Shown one piece after another: positions 36,085 through 47,624 of a DNA stretch of 64,000 bases (positions are counted from its first letter, which is position 1; the number at the start of each line of letters is the position of its first letter). The notes beneath the pieces were generated by a model. That model did not search any database, was not told the DNA's origin, and saw only the letters and a program-made list of their open reading frames with translations. The stretch covers positions 7,375,501 through 7,439,500 of the forward strand of contig OZ021729.1 of NCBI GenBank assembly GCA_963978545.1. Direction: 5' to 3'. Made by a program: the position numbers and the translations under genes. Source of the stretch: Linyphia triangularis. Taxonomy: Eukaryota > Arthropoda > Arachnida > Araneae > Linyphiidae.

Positions 36085-36269
36085 TGATTTTTGGTTTTGT
36101 TTATACGCTTAACGACTTATTTCTGGGCATAATAAAGGTAATTAGGCCGAGAACTACAGCTTAATGTGGATTCCGAACCCCAACGAACATCCATGCCTTA
36201 TCCAGGATTCGAACCCGGCAGCTTTGGCATGCGAGGCCAGAGCGCTAACCACACAGCCACCAGGTCTAC
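36085..36269 (-). repeat. SINE2 copy
   Basis: The minus-strand tRNA-like head has a B box (GGTTCGAATCC) and GCGCTCTGGCCTCGCATGCC, with a TAAGCGTATAAAC tail. Short duplication GTTGTTAGT on both sides. Confidence 0.88.
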
Positions 36270-36378
36270 GTTGTTAGTTTGGATTAGTTTGGTTTTCAAT
36301 TTGGAAGTTTTTATCTTGTATGCATCTAATGGAATAGTTTCGAAGTTGCTTACTAAAGAGTAAGAACTAATGTTACAG

Positions 36379-36578
36379 ACCGCCGAAGCAAGATACTTTT
36401 GTCCATCGGTTAGCTGTGGGGATAGCGCTCTCGCCTCGCATGCTAAAGGTGCCGGGTTCGAATCCCGGGTTAGGCATGGATGTTTGTTGTGATTCGGAAT
36501 CCACGTTAAGCTGTAGGTCCCGGTCTGATTAGCCTGTCACTGTGCATAAAAATAGGGCGTTGAGCGTACAAGCCAAAC
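36379..36578 (+). repeat. SINE2 copy
   Basis: 200 bp flanked by an exact 14-bp duplication AACTAATGTTACAG (36365-36378 and 36579-36592). The head includes GGTTAGCTGTGGGGATAGCG and a perfect B box GGTTCGAATCC. The tail is GCGTACAAGCCAAAC. Confidence 0.94.
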
Positions 36579-36877
36579 AACTAATGTTACAGAATAATTC
36601 CTGTAATAAAATATTACTGATTTTTGCACAAAATGTATTATGATGTATGCTTATAATAATTTTTACTTGTTTAACATTTGAAGCTAGCAACTTAGTGGAA
36701 GGAATTTTGTTAGAGTAAACAAAAACTAGATAGGTATGTTTGTAAGGTGTCGAAAGACATTGCTTGGTGAAGTTACTCAAAAGTGAAAAAATTATTAATA
36801 TTTGTATGTATAGGAATGATTTTTTTTTTCAAAGTTTTAATTATAGCAGAGAATTGAATAACAAATGGGAAAATAAC

Positions 36878-37057
36878 TGGTTGGTTGTTTTTAGATTATC
36901 TGGCGTCGTCAGCAACACGAGGGCTATATTGCACCAAAACATTCGTCATTTGACAAGCCAACATACATTTACAAACATCCATGCTTTACACGAGACTCGA
37001 ACCCGCAATCTCGCTGTCTAGAAGCTAGTATGCTAACCACTATACCATTTGGTTGGC
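36878..37057 (-). repeat. SINE1 copy
   Basis: 180 bp flanked by GGAAAATAAC / GGAAATATAAC. More substitutions in the head than in the neighbouring copies (GGGTTCGAGTCTCG), so it is probably older. Confidence 0.9.
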
Positions 37058-37884
37058 GGAAATATAACTGGAAAAGGTATATTTCTCTATTATAGCAACT
37101 TCGTCGGGGAATGACTACTATAATCAACGCCAAAATACGAGAATTTCTCTGTATATGTCATGGCAAAACTTGGTTGGTTTTAACTTAAATTTCTTTACAG
37201 AGGTCATTTTTTTTTAAATTTGAATTTAGATTCATTTGGCATGTGTTTCAAATGCTATAATGCAAAAGCATAATAATTAGTGGTGCTATTAAAACACCTA
37301 ATGAAATAACTGTGAAGCTGATGAAATAGTTCCAAGTTCCTGACTTTCCTTACAAGTCATTTCGTTAATTGAATTAAATAAAAAGTTAATATTTTCAAAA
37401 CTCATTTTAAGTAAGCAAAATTATATTGCAGAATCAATGTATGTTTTATATTTTCAAAGCATTAGTGGAGTTGCACTTTTTTTTCCAAAGGGTATTTTAT
37501 TACCTATTTGGTAAAATTAAAATCCAACCTACTTAAATCAGTGGAAACTTTTCCATTATTTTTCCATTCGAGCCCCTTCCGAACCAACACTTCAAGTAAA
37601 AAAAAAAAAAAAAGCGCGCGAAAATTAATGGATCGTTCTTGTCTTTCTTCCCCCTCCTTTCCTTGCCTTCCCTCAGCGTAATTTGCTGCAAAACGCGCTT
37701 TTCAAATCGTTCAGAAAAAAAGTTTGTCTTTCTGACAACTGTTTTTTTCAGCTACGCTTTTTGGATGCTATTTTTTAAATGCATACAGATCATTGACATC
37801 TTTGAACTTGGTTCTCTTGTCAACTTGCTTTCCGGGAGTTCCGGACCTTTCATTAGGACCATTAAGATTAAAAATCAAGCTAAA
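37058..37884. other. Unassigned interval
   Basis: Nothing recognised beyond a short poly-A (37598-37613) and a pyrimidine-rich stretch near 37640. Confidence 0.35.
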
Positions 37885-37895
37885 CATTAATTATT

Positions 37896-38075
37896 GGTTG
37901 GTTGATTGTATTCAGATTATCTGGCGCCGTCAGCAACACGAGGGCTATAATGCGCCGAAACACATCATTAGACAAGCCAACATACATTTACAAACACCCA
38001 TGCCAACACGGGACTCGAACCCGCAACCTCGCGGTCTAGAAGCTAGCACGCTAACCACTATACCGTTTGGTCGGC
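37896..38075 (-). repeat. SINE1 copy
   Basis: Flanked by CATTAATTATT (37885-37895 and 38076-38086). Boxes intact. Confidence 0.95.
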
Positions 38076-38497
38076 CATTAATTATTGCATTGCATGAATG
38101 TATTTTATCCTAGTGGGCTCCCTGCCCTGTATGTAGCTTCACAAATATGAGTATAATATCATTTTAAAGCTACTAAGTTTGAAAAAGCTGGTATTTTCAA
38201 TCAGCACAAAATTTGAAATAGAAAGTTTTAAATGAATTACCTGAGATACATATGTTTTAAATACAGAGTTAAATCTCATACAAATCTGTTTTCTTCAAAA
38301 GAAGTTAATAATAATTGCATGATTTGATTTCGTAAAAGAACTTTTGACTTGGAGAAGTCATTGATAAGCTGTTTCTTTTATGCAAACTTACTATTGAATG
38401 TTTAAATTAATAACATTTGTGAAATCGCTATCATGAGTATGTACTTAATATAATAGTATATTTCTATTTCAGCTGCTATCAGCCAAACACAAGCTAC

Positions 38498-38682
38498 GAT
38501 TGGTTGGTTAGTTTATACGCTCAACGACCTTTTTTTCTGCACAATGATGGCTAATCAGGGCGGGATCTACAGCTTTACGTGGATTCCGAACGACAAGGAA
38601 CATCCATGTCTAATCCAGGATTCGAACCCGGCAGCTTTGGCATGCGTGGCCAGAGCGCTAATCATACAGTTATCAGATGGGT
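38498..38682 (-). repeat. SINE2 copy
   Basis: Flanked by CACAAGCTAC (38488-38497 and 38683-38692). B box complement GGATTCGAACCC present. Confidence 0.92.
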
Positions 38683-39013
38683 CACAAGCTACATAAATGG
38701 CTAAACAGGCTGAGATGGAAGAGATACCTAGTTAAAAGTGGTGGCTTAGAACAGCGTTTGACAGGAACGTGAGAAGGTCACTGTCGGAACAAATCGAATA
38801 AATGACATTTTACCCTAATTTATAATAAATAACAATAAATTTAATCCACGAATTGAGAGCAAAGTGTCCTTGTTTTGTCTTTATTTTACAGTTGCTGTTT
38901 TGTTAAGGTTCTTTCAATAATTGTTGAAATAATGGGATTTGCGTGGGAGATTATGTTGAGACATAACATGATGTAAATTACTTGTAATTCAGACCAAAAT
39001 TCATGATATAAGT

Positions 39014-39194
39014 GCCGACCAAACGGTATAGTGGTTAACGTGCTGGCTTCTAGACCGCGAGGTTGCGGGTTCGAGTCCGTGTAGGCATGGGTGTTTGTAA
39101 ATGTATGTTGGTTTGTTAAATGACGAAATGTTTCGGCGCATTATAGCCCTCGTGTTGCTGACGGCGCCAGATAATCTGAATACAACCAACCAAC
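39014..39194 (+). repeat. SINE1 copy
   Basis: Flanked by CATGATATAAGT (39002-39013 and 39195-39206). Two single-base losses lie in the B-box region (GAGTCCGTGTAGGC). Confidence 0.94.
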
Positions 39195-39206
39195 CATGAT
39201 ATAAGT

Positions 39207-39929
39207 TATTAATAATTGTATCACTACACATTTTCTATCCTTGATGTTTTGAATTATACTTTAAAAATTTGGATAATCTCTATGCAGGAGAACTTCTGAA
39301 AAAATTAAGTGGAGGCTGAACATAAATTGGAAAATTATTTGGTTGCAAAAAAAACCTTATAGATAGTGCTTGAAAAGAATAATGTAGAAGTAAATGGAAG
39401 ATATTTAAACATGGTGTGTTTGTTTACAGAATTGACAAATTTCTTCCAATAATTACAGCAATTAATGTAATTTGAATTGTAGATCAACATAATGCAAATT
39501 TTCTAGTTTCATAATTCTATTATTCAAGATAATTATTATAAGTTACTGGTAAAAATAAAAGTTACAAAAAATCTTACAATCCATGCCACTTATTTAATTT
39601 GGATTATATATTTTAACTTTCTGTAATGAGATTTTTTGTGTTGTGTTAACTAAATCTCTTAATGCTTATCTTAATTGATGTTCACTCATCATTTAGTGCA
39701 TTTTGCATGAGCATCATCTTTTTGTTCCCATGTGGATAAAAGTATTAGGGAACAAAAAGATGATGCTCATGCAAAATGCAGTAAATGGGAAGTGAATATC
39801 AATTGAGCTTAAAAAGCAGCCTGTGGGAAGCGAACCATTATTAGTTTGTCGTGGGACTGCTAATTTCAAATTAATAATATAATGCGAATCTTTAGTTGCT
39901 CGTTGTAGTGTTGTAAAGGGCAATCGACA
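39207..39929. other. Unassigned interval with a short inverted repeat
   Basis: TGCATGAGCATCATCTTTTT at about 39704 and its inverse at about 39755 form a ~28-bp inverted repeat spaced by about 25 bp. No other feature seen. Confidence 0.5.
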
Positions 39930-40322
39930 TTATAAGGCGAACTTTCGTCGAGTCGATGTGGGATTGCGGACGGCAGCCAGAAAACTGATATTGGGGCAAT
40001 GTTGGGCCGTTGAAGGCAACAGCAATGTTTATGTTATGGCCGCTCAGACAAAATTTTCTTCCACTTAAGGCTGTCAATTGTAGGGCCACTGCTGTACACT
40101 TGCGGTTTGGCCAGTAGTTGATGCAGAGGAAGCAGTGGGTAAGTGAAGGCTGGCCAGACATCAACGGCCAATTTCCGACCCTTACTGCTGGCCCAAGTGT
40201 AGGCCAGACGGTCACTTTTATGCACTGAAAAGTAAAGGCCATCCGCTAATGGTCCAGCAGTTTAGGTGGTGGCCACAGTCAGTCGTCCACTGCTGGCCCA
40301 GATGATTTTTTTTTACCGGGGT
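39930..40322. repeat. TGGCC-rich dispersed repeat
   Basis: Dense GGGCC, TGGCCA and CTGGCC words in both orientations (for example GTTGGGCCGTTG, GCTGGCCAGAC, ACTGCTGGCCCA). It ends TTTTTTTTTACCGGGG at the border with repeat R copy D. Overlapping short frames are incidental. Confidence 0.55.
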
Positions 40323-40832
40323 GAATTCTTTTTATATGTGTTCTTATTCTCAAAACAACTGACCAGTGATGTTCAGTTTTGGTATACTTGTCAGTGGGGG
40401 TCATGGGACCTACCATTAAGGTTTTCGTCAAATTTGCACTTGCGGATAAAGTAGCTAAAAACCCACTCTCACAATTTTGATCAAAATCGCTGAGTCTTGC
40501 CTTTTTAAGGTGTTCTAAACATCCCATTTCCAAAATTATTGTAAAAATGCCTAAGAATGCTAAAGGAGGCGTTAAAAGTAAATTGAAAGACGAATGTTTT
40601 CCTCAGAGTGTTCTCTTCACTTGAGGATCGCTTATCAACGACGATTTTTTTTCTCTCTCCTCTGATTCACTTACAAGAAAGGATAATGTAAGAATTATTG
40701 AAAAGTTTACCACCAAAATCGCCATTTTTTCTAAACGAATGATGAAAATTTAAAAATGGTAAACATAATCAATCCACGTCAGTGTTATAGTGCAATTGAA
40801 AGTTGTGCGATGTTACATACCCCAAGTTTTTA
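40323..40832 (-). repeat. Dispersed repeat R, copy D
   Basis: Minus-strand match: CGCACAACTTTCAATTGCAC, AAAATGGCGATTTTGG, GAGAACACTCTGAGG, ATGGGATGTTTAGAACACCT, AACCTTAATGGTAGGTCCCA. More diverged than copies A and B. Confidence 0.7.
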
Positions 40833-41657
40833 TTTGGACTGTTTCATACAAATTAGCTTGTTTTCAATTTCCTCGACACGTCATATGCAAATGATAAATT
40901 TATCGGATTACTATTAAAGATAATATTCAAAGTTTGGTTAAAAGTAATTTTTTTCCCATTTCTTCTCATAAACATTAATTAAAAAATCTAAAACACGTTT
41001 TCTATTAATTTTATAATATTCATATTTTAAATTACTTAAAATTCAATAATAGATAACTTTAAATTTCTTCAATATCTTTTCTCTAATCCTAGATAATTTT
41101 TATATTTTTTAAAAAAACTTTTTATAATAAAAATTTAAAAATATGTATTACAAAATTACGAATTAATTTAGAAAACACAAATATATCTTTTCATCTACTG
41201 CAACTTAAGAATTCAGAAGTGACAAGGACTAGTGCTGCCATCTATACATGAAATAAAGAACAAACATTAAAATGAATGTGGTATTCGGCTTATTTCTTTA
41301 AAAATAAATAATAAAAAAAATTAAGAAAAAATAACTTATGTTTCATATTATTTTATTATACAGAATTTTTTTTGGGAGAAGTTTATTTTGTTATGAGGAA
41401 ACTTAAACAAATTATTTTTGTATTACTTAAATTTGAATGTAAAAGAAAATTGAGCTCAATCTATTGTGTTATTTTCTAAAATTTAATTTTGATATGAACA
41501 TTGTTAAATAATTCACATTTATGTTTTTTAAGCAGAGAATCACTATTTTGTTTTGTGCTTTATACAGGGGGTGTTAAAAGAAAATCGCTCGATGGTCAAT
41601 CAGTCAATGTTAAAAAAAATGTTGTGAGAATGTGAAATAAATTGGCTTCTATTTTGC
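40833..41657. other. Unassigned AT-rich interval
   Basis: No gene. ATACAGGGGGTGTTAAAAGA near 41562 is a single mariner-like end without a partner. Confidence 0.35.
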
Positions 41658-42207
41658 AATGGACAATTCCCGTATTTTTTAAAAACGAGTGAAATTAGTA
41701 CATATTTATGAAGAATTTCTTCTTGATTCCAAATATTTAAACAAAAGTTCTTAAAAAAAAAATAGTTATTTAAATATTAAGAAAAGAAAATGCCCCAAAA
41801 CCCAGCCAAAACCAGTCCGATGAAAACAGTCAACAAAATTCGTGACGTAAAGAGATCTCTGCGTTTCTATGGTTATCGTGAGGTTTCTGCCAAATAGTTA
41901 TCGTTAAAAAAGTTGGCGTTGGTAGACCATTGTCATATTCCGTTCAGGTTGGCGTGATTTGCGAGAAACTTGCAAATATGGTTTAAGCTGCTGTAATTCA
42001 AGCCAAAATGTTTGAGATCTCTTTACATCACGTTCAATGCCAACGAAATTAGTTGTTTTCTCGCCAATCTCTAACAAGGTAATTTTGATCGCAAATTAAA
42101 AAAAAAAAAGAAAAAGCGCATTGAGCAGAAATTTTTATGTTTATGGCCTTTTCGAAATATTTAGAATTGAATTAAAAAATAATAATAAAATGCGGGAATT
42201 GTCCATT
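41658..42207. mobile_element. MITE with inverted ends and nested inner inverted repeat
   Basis: About 550 bp. The ends are AATGGACAATTCCCGTATTT and AATGGACAATTCCCGCATTT read inward. Inside, CGTGACGTAAAGAGATCTC (about 41841) is mirrored by GAGATCTCTTTACATCACG (about 42013). No clear duplication flanks it. No coding capacity. Confidence 0.65.
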
Positions 42208-42263
42208 CGTATCCATGTATCGTAGACAATAAAAGGTTGCCATAATTAAAATGTTTCAGTTAA

Positions 42264-42985
42264 GGGGGTCCGGTACCGAAAATAAAAAAACTTTATTTAT
42301 GTACATTTTTATATAAAAAATTTATTTTATGTATGAGATACTATTTATATATCTTTGAGAAAATGGTTTTTTAAATAGTGTGTTTATTTATTTAAAAAAA
42401 AACAAAAAAAAAACAAGAAAAATTCATAATAATTGATGTTTGCGTATTTTGATATAAATCAAGAAAAAATATTTTTTTTTTTCAAAGTGAAAGCTTTCTG
42501 TAATGCATAATTATATAAAGAAAATTTTGTCGGCACATAATTTTGATAGGTGAATTGAAAAAAATTAAAAAAATTCTCAAAGTTAAAATATTGAAATTTT
42601 TGCATTTTTTATGTTACCTTTTACGCTAAATGTTATATTTTAAAACAGAATTAAAAAAATAAAATTCTGTGAAGACAAAATATTTAAAACTATATAAATT
42701 AAATGCTCCAAAAATTTTAATAGCCAATTGTTAATGGTTCTGGAGATATATCGATTTGAATATGCATCATCTGTGAAAAACACTAGTGCTCGAAAAACGC
42801 ACTTTAAGCAGACGCTTCAAGGTGTTACACACATTAGTGATGTTTAAATCACAGGTAATTTTGTAGCTTTCTAATCACCGGAGGAATAAGATAAAAATAT
42901 CATTCTCTTCAGAAATGTATCAACTATTTTTTAAAATCAGAAAAAAAATTTGGGATATTTGAAGAAATTTCGGTACTGGACCCCC
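42264..42985. mobile_element. TTAA-type MITE
   Basis: 722 bp between TTAA at 42260-42263 and 42986-42989. Inverted ends: GGGGGTCCGGTACCGAAA and GGGGGTCCAGTACCGAAA, one mismatch in 18. A TTAA duplication fits piggyBac or Kolobok-type transposition. No transposase. Confidence 0.88.
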
Positions 42986-43094
42986 TTAAAAGACTTCTGA
43001 AGTCTAGTTTAAAATTTAAATTTTTTAAACTTATCTCCCATAATTAATTTGGTTATCATAAGACTCAATTTTTTTTTTAATCCTAAATCACGTC

Positions 43095-43608
43095 TTTTTT
43101 AAATCTTTTATATTAACTTCCATTTTGTGAGTTTGTTTGTCGATGAGAGCGGAATCTGCGAAGGCCTAATGAACCCCTTGACGTCATCTAATCTGGCTGA
43201 AACTTGGCAGATATGTTCGATGTCGATGACAATGCATTCCATCCAATTTTGGTGCTGTAAATGTCACTAAAAGGTCGCTTTTAAATAAACTAACTTGCCG
43301 TCATCCAATCGAGCTAAAATATAATTTAACTGACCATTGAAGAAACACTTTCCTGTTGCCAAAACTTTTTTTAATTAATAAATAATAAAATTTTTAATTA
43401 GAATAAATTAATGATATTTAGATGCGAATGCATACATTTACGTTCATTTTATTAAATAAATTTTGAAACATAGTTCGCAGCACATTTTGCTGATAGAAAT
43501 GTTTTTGATAACGGCGCTGAGTTGATAAATATAAATATTGGCAATGCATATACAGGATTTATTTAAAACTTTGTTTTTATGGGTTATATTATTTAGACAT
43601 TAAACATA
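43095..43608 (+). repeat. HINE-like repeat with internal AT-microsatellite, copy 1
   Basis: Starts TTTTTAAATCTTTTATATTA. Shared text is GGGCTGAAACTTGGCAGATA-like, TTCGATGTCGATGACAAT and ACTTGCCGTCATCCAATC. The middle is an AATAAATAATAAAA tract, and the 3' end includes ATACAGGATTTATTTAAAAC. Start and end words (AAATCCTTTATAT / ATATAAAGGATTT) are inverted. The Helentron-derived assignment is inference. Confidence 0.72.
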
Positions 43609-43900
43609 ACTAATAGTTTTGGGTCATAACATGTAGTCATTATTTTTGGCCATCGCATGACGCGATTTCAAATTATGATTTTGTGTGGCAATGACATATT
43701 TTTTCTGTTTTTTATACTGGGTCAAACTACGGCGTAGTTGTACTTTTACTTTTTACAAAGCACCCTTGCGTTTTTTTCTCTAAATTTGTAATATTTTTAG
43801 CTTATTACATACGAGTTATTCTTGTGGGAATGAGAACTCAAGCCAGAAGCGGGAATGCAATCATTCCTTCGTTTTCCAACGAAGTTTTAAAAATGTAAAA

Positions 43901-44555
43901 AATATTCATATCCAGATCGATCACCGATCACTTCATAAATTATTAATATTCATACCCAGACTGAGCACCGATCACTTCATAAATTATTAACATTCAAACC
44001 CAGATTGAGCACCGATCACTTCATAAATTATTAATATTTATACTCAGATTGAGTATCGATCACATTATAAATGATTAACAACATACCCAGATTAAGCACC
44101 GATCACTTCATAAATTATTAACATTCAAACCCAGATTGATCATCGATCACTTCCTAAATTAATAATATATATACTCAGATTGAGTATCTATCACTTTATA
44201 AATGATTAACAACATACCCAGATTAAGCACCGATCACTTTATAAATTATTAACATTCAAACCCAGATTGATCACCGATCACTTCATAAATTATTAATATT
44301 TATACTCAGATTGAGTATCGATCACTTTATAAATGATTAACAACATATCCAGATTAAGCACCGATCACTTCATAAATTATTAATATTCAAACGCAGATTG
44401 AGCACCGATCACTTCATAAATTATTAATATGTATAGTCAGATTGAGTATCGATCACTTTATAAATGATTAACAACATACCCAGATTAAGCACCGATTACT
44501 TCATAAATTATTAACAACATACCCTGATTAATCACCGATCACTTCATAAATGATT
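43901..44555 (+). repeat. 44-bp satellite with a ~131-bp three-unit higher-order period
   Basis: About 15 units starting ACCGATCACTTCATAAATTA. Three variants recur in order: ...AACATTCAAACCCAGATTGA, ...AATATTTATACTCAGATTGA and ...AACAACATACCCAGATTAAG (44, 44 and 43 bp). The triplet is repeated about four times. Confidence 0.93.
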
Positions 44556-45044
44556 ATTTTGTATGAATAAAAATGAGTACACATATAATATGAGAAAATA
44601 GATTAGTAAACATTGTATACAGTATTTAGTGTTAGGTAAAGAAAATTTCGTGTAAATATCTTGAACATATAAAGTGAGGCGATTCTAAAGTGAATGAAAA
44701 ATGCTTTTACCACTCGAACAATTTTGGTAGATATAAAATATATAATACAGACTTTTTAATTTATTATAGTTTTAAGAAATATATTGAAATAGAGTTCAGA
44801 AATATTTATTATAAGAAATTAGTTTTATTCTAGTTTTATGTTTTGTGCTCTTTTGTTTACATTTTAATGATAACATTATAATGTTTAATATTAAAGTTAG
44901 CAGTCAATGTCAAAGCCCAGTGCTAAGAATGTAAACTAACATATATATGTTCTTCTTAAAAACTACAAACTTAATGTTATTATTTATTATAGTTTGTGTC
45001 GAACTTTCTCATTTAATCCTTACAAAGTATAAATGTTTGGTACA
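44556..45044. other. Unassigned interval
   Basis: AT-rich, no recognised feature. Confidence 0.35.
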
Positions 45045-46080
45045 TACACTATCTGGCCAAAAGTATCCGGACACCCAGTGGTATGGACTTAGAGCGTCCT
45101 GAGGCACATATTAATATGATGTTGGTCCCCCTTTTGCATCAATGACAGCCTGCACACGTTTGGGAAGACTTTCTATCAATTTTTGATAGGTGACCATAGG
45201 AATTGCCTTCCAGGCGTCCATCACAGCTGAAGTGAGTGCTTGCAATGAAGATGGTCGGCTGGCTGGCTACGTAATATGCGCTCTAATTCGTCCCAAAGGT
45301 GTTCCATGGGATTTAGATCGGGGCTCTGAGAAGGTTAGTCCAGTTTTTGAACACCAATTTCGTCAAACCACGTCTGTGCAAGCCTCTATGTGTGAATGGA
45401 GCAGTTATCCTGCGGGAAGAGAAATGGGCCTTCCCCGAAATATTGCCATAGAGTTGGGAGTGCAGCATTGTCCAGAATGTCCACATACATCTCAGAGTTC
45501 ATGTTTCCAACCACAGGAACTAACGGACCCAGGCCAAACCACGAGAAACACCCCCACACTATTATGCTTTCACCACCAAACTTAACAGTCGGCACAATGC
45601 AGTCACTATAGAAACGTTCGCCGGGCATCCGCCAAACCCAGACGCGACCATTCGACTGCCAGACTGTAAAGCGAGATTCATCACTCCATAGAACAGTTTC
45701 CACATGTCCACAGTCCAATGACGGTGAGCTCTACACCATTGCAATCGATGCTTCGCATTCTGTGGAGTGATGTTCGGCTTGTGAGCGGCTGCACGACCAT
45801 GGAATCCCAAGTCTTTCTCTCGACGGACAGTCCTGCTGCTAACACTAACGCCTGTTGAACTTTGGAACTCCTGAGAAATTTCCACCAACGAGGACTTGCG
45901 ATTTTGTTTCACTACCCTTTTCAGAGTTCTGCGGCTGCGTTCACCAAGTGTTTTCGGCCTACCGGTTCGTTTTTCTGCCGTTTCACTGCCTCGACGTTTC
46001 CACAATCACAATTACATCACTCACAGTGGATTTAGGCTTCTGTAGAATGTTCGCAATCTCACGAACTGATTTCCCACAAA

Positions 46081-46088
46081 GGTGGCAT
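46081..46088. repeat. 8-bp target-site duplication, left
   Basis: GGTGGCAT, repeated at 47617-47624. Confidence 0.92.
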
Positions 46089-47616
46089 CATTGGCGGCTT
46101 CAAGGGGGGGGCCATGGGGGCCATGGCCCCCTCCTTGAAGGGTTCCCTCTTCCTTCCTAGCCCTTTCAAATATCCCAAAACTTTTTGAGAATTTCCAGTT
46201 TAAAAAACGGTGAAAATACAGATTTTTAAGCACAATTTCATTAACGTAAATTTTTTCTTTACAGTACAAAAAATTATAGCCACCCCCTCCCCCCTCAGAA
46301 AAAACCCTGGTTTTAAATATATTTACGTACACAACACACGACACAATACCCGGTACACAACAAGTACACAGGTAGTGACCATCCCCCTCCTAAACGACGA
46401 TTTCCTTTTTCCCGGGGGCCTCTGCCCCTTTTTGGAACAACCATGCTCTTCTAAGCAACCATGGCGCCGAGGGTAATTTCAACACGTGATGTCAGGACTA
46501 GTGTGTGACTTTTGTCACTTGGGCATGGAATCGGTACTGTGTTATTGTTATAACTAGTTTAGACAGGCCATTTATTGTGAAAATATCTGTTGAACTAGCA
46601 ACACTTTTATTCGTTGTTTAAAGATTTCGTGATCATTTTACCTCGAGTAATTAGTGACGAATATCTACAATATGTCTTCAAAAAGAAAAAATGAGAGCAT
46701 TTTTAAATACTTCTCTAAAAAGAAATACTCAAATACCAGAAGAGTATTTTAGAATCTCGGTTTACATATCTTTATTGGATAATATAATTGAAGACCTAAT
46801 AGGAAGATTTCCAAAAGAAAATTTGGATTGTTTTGGCTTTCGATTACTGATTCCAACCTCCGATATGGAAAAGCCAACAGAATCAGAAAGCAACGAGCTT
46901 TAAAACTTATTAAAGAAGTTCATACCAATTTTAGGACTGACACAAATGAGTGTTATTCTGATTGAAAGTGAGCTAGCACTATGGAGAGAGAAATGGAAAA
47001 AAGAAGAATAGCTCCCCACTTCTGCCATAGATACAATGAGAGCTTGTGACAAATATGTATATCCTACTATTTACGAGTTACTTAAAATTTTGGCAACACT
47101 ACCAGTTAGCGTTGCCTCTGCTGAAGAAGCTTGATGAAGTTGCTGATGAAGTTTCTCTACCCTTCGACGCTTGAAAACGTGGCTAAGAGCTAGAATGGGG
47201 GAAGAAAGGTTAGCAGGGACTTAGCTTGTTGCATACTCACAGAGACATAAACATTGATGTGAGCTGTGTCATAGGCAGATTTGCCAAAACAAAGCAGAGG
47301 AAATTGGATTTTGTTCTTTAGGCTTTCAAAGAGTAAAGAAGTGTGATTGTAAAACAATTATTAACTATTTTTATTTTTTGTAATTTCTTTGTTTTACTCT
47401 TTTCTTATTTTTCAGGAGAGCAATTCAAGCTTAAATTAACTTTTTTAATTCTGCATCAAATGAAAATTACTAATTTAGAAAATTCTACACTTATCATTGC
47501 AATCAAGCATTTAATCAGCAGTTAGTTTATTATAATTAGGTTACATAGTGCATACATTTTACGAACTTAAAGTTTAAAATGGCCCCCCCTGAAAAATGAA
47601 CCTAGGGCCGCCTTTG
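46089..47616 (+). mobile_element. hAT transposon nested in the Tc1 element
   Basis: 1528 bp between GGTGGCAT duplications. The inverted ends are short: CATTGGCGGC on the left and CAAAGGCGGC read inward from the right. Subterminal G- and C-runs (GGGGGGGCCATGGGGG) are present. It is younger than the Tc1 element it interrupts. Confidence 0.92.
46672..47260 (+). pseudogene. hAT transposase remnant
   Basis: The ATG at 46672 opens MSSKRKNESIFKYFSKKK, a basic N-terminus like those of ZMYM1-type hAT proteins. After a frame change comes EEYFRISVYISLLDNIIEDL with a region resembling the middle of these transposases. A large internal deletion follows, then the C-terminal dimerisation segment YELLKILATLPVSVASAEEA and, in another frame, RRLKTWLRARMGEERLAG. 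The catalytic core is mostly missing. Too short and broken to act. Confidence 0.8.
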
Positions 47617-47624
47617 GGTGGCAT
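47617..47624. repeat. 8-bp target-site duplication, right
   Basis: GGTGGCAT, matching 46081-46088. Confidence 0.92.

Noticed and set aside
39892..40242. 116-codon minus-strand frame
   Set aside because: Lies in the TGGCC-rich repeat, with overlapping alternative frames and no domain.
46021..46476. Frames of 88-107 codons around 46.0-46.5 kb
   Set aside because: They cross the border between the Tc1 and the hAT element and translate its subterminal GC-rich DNA.
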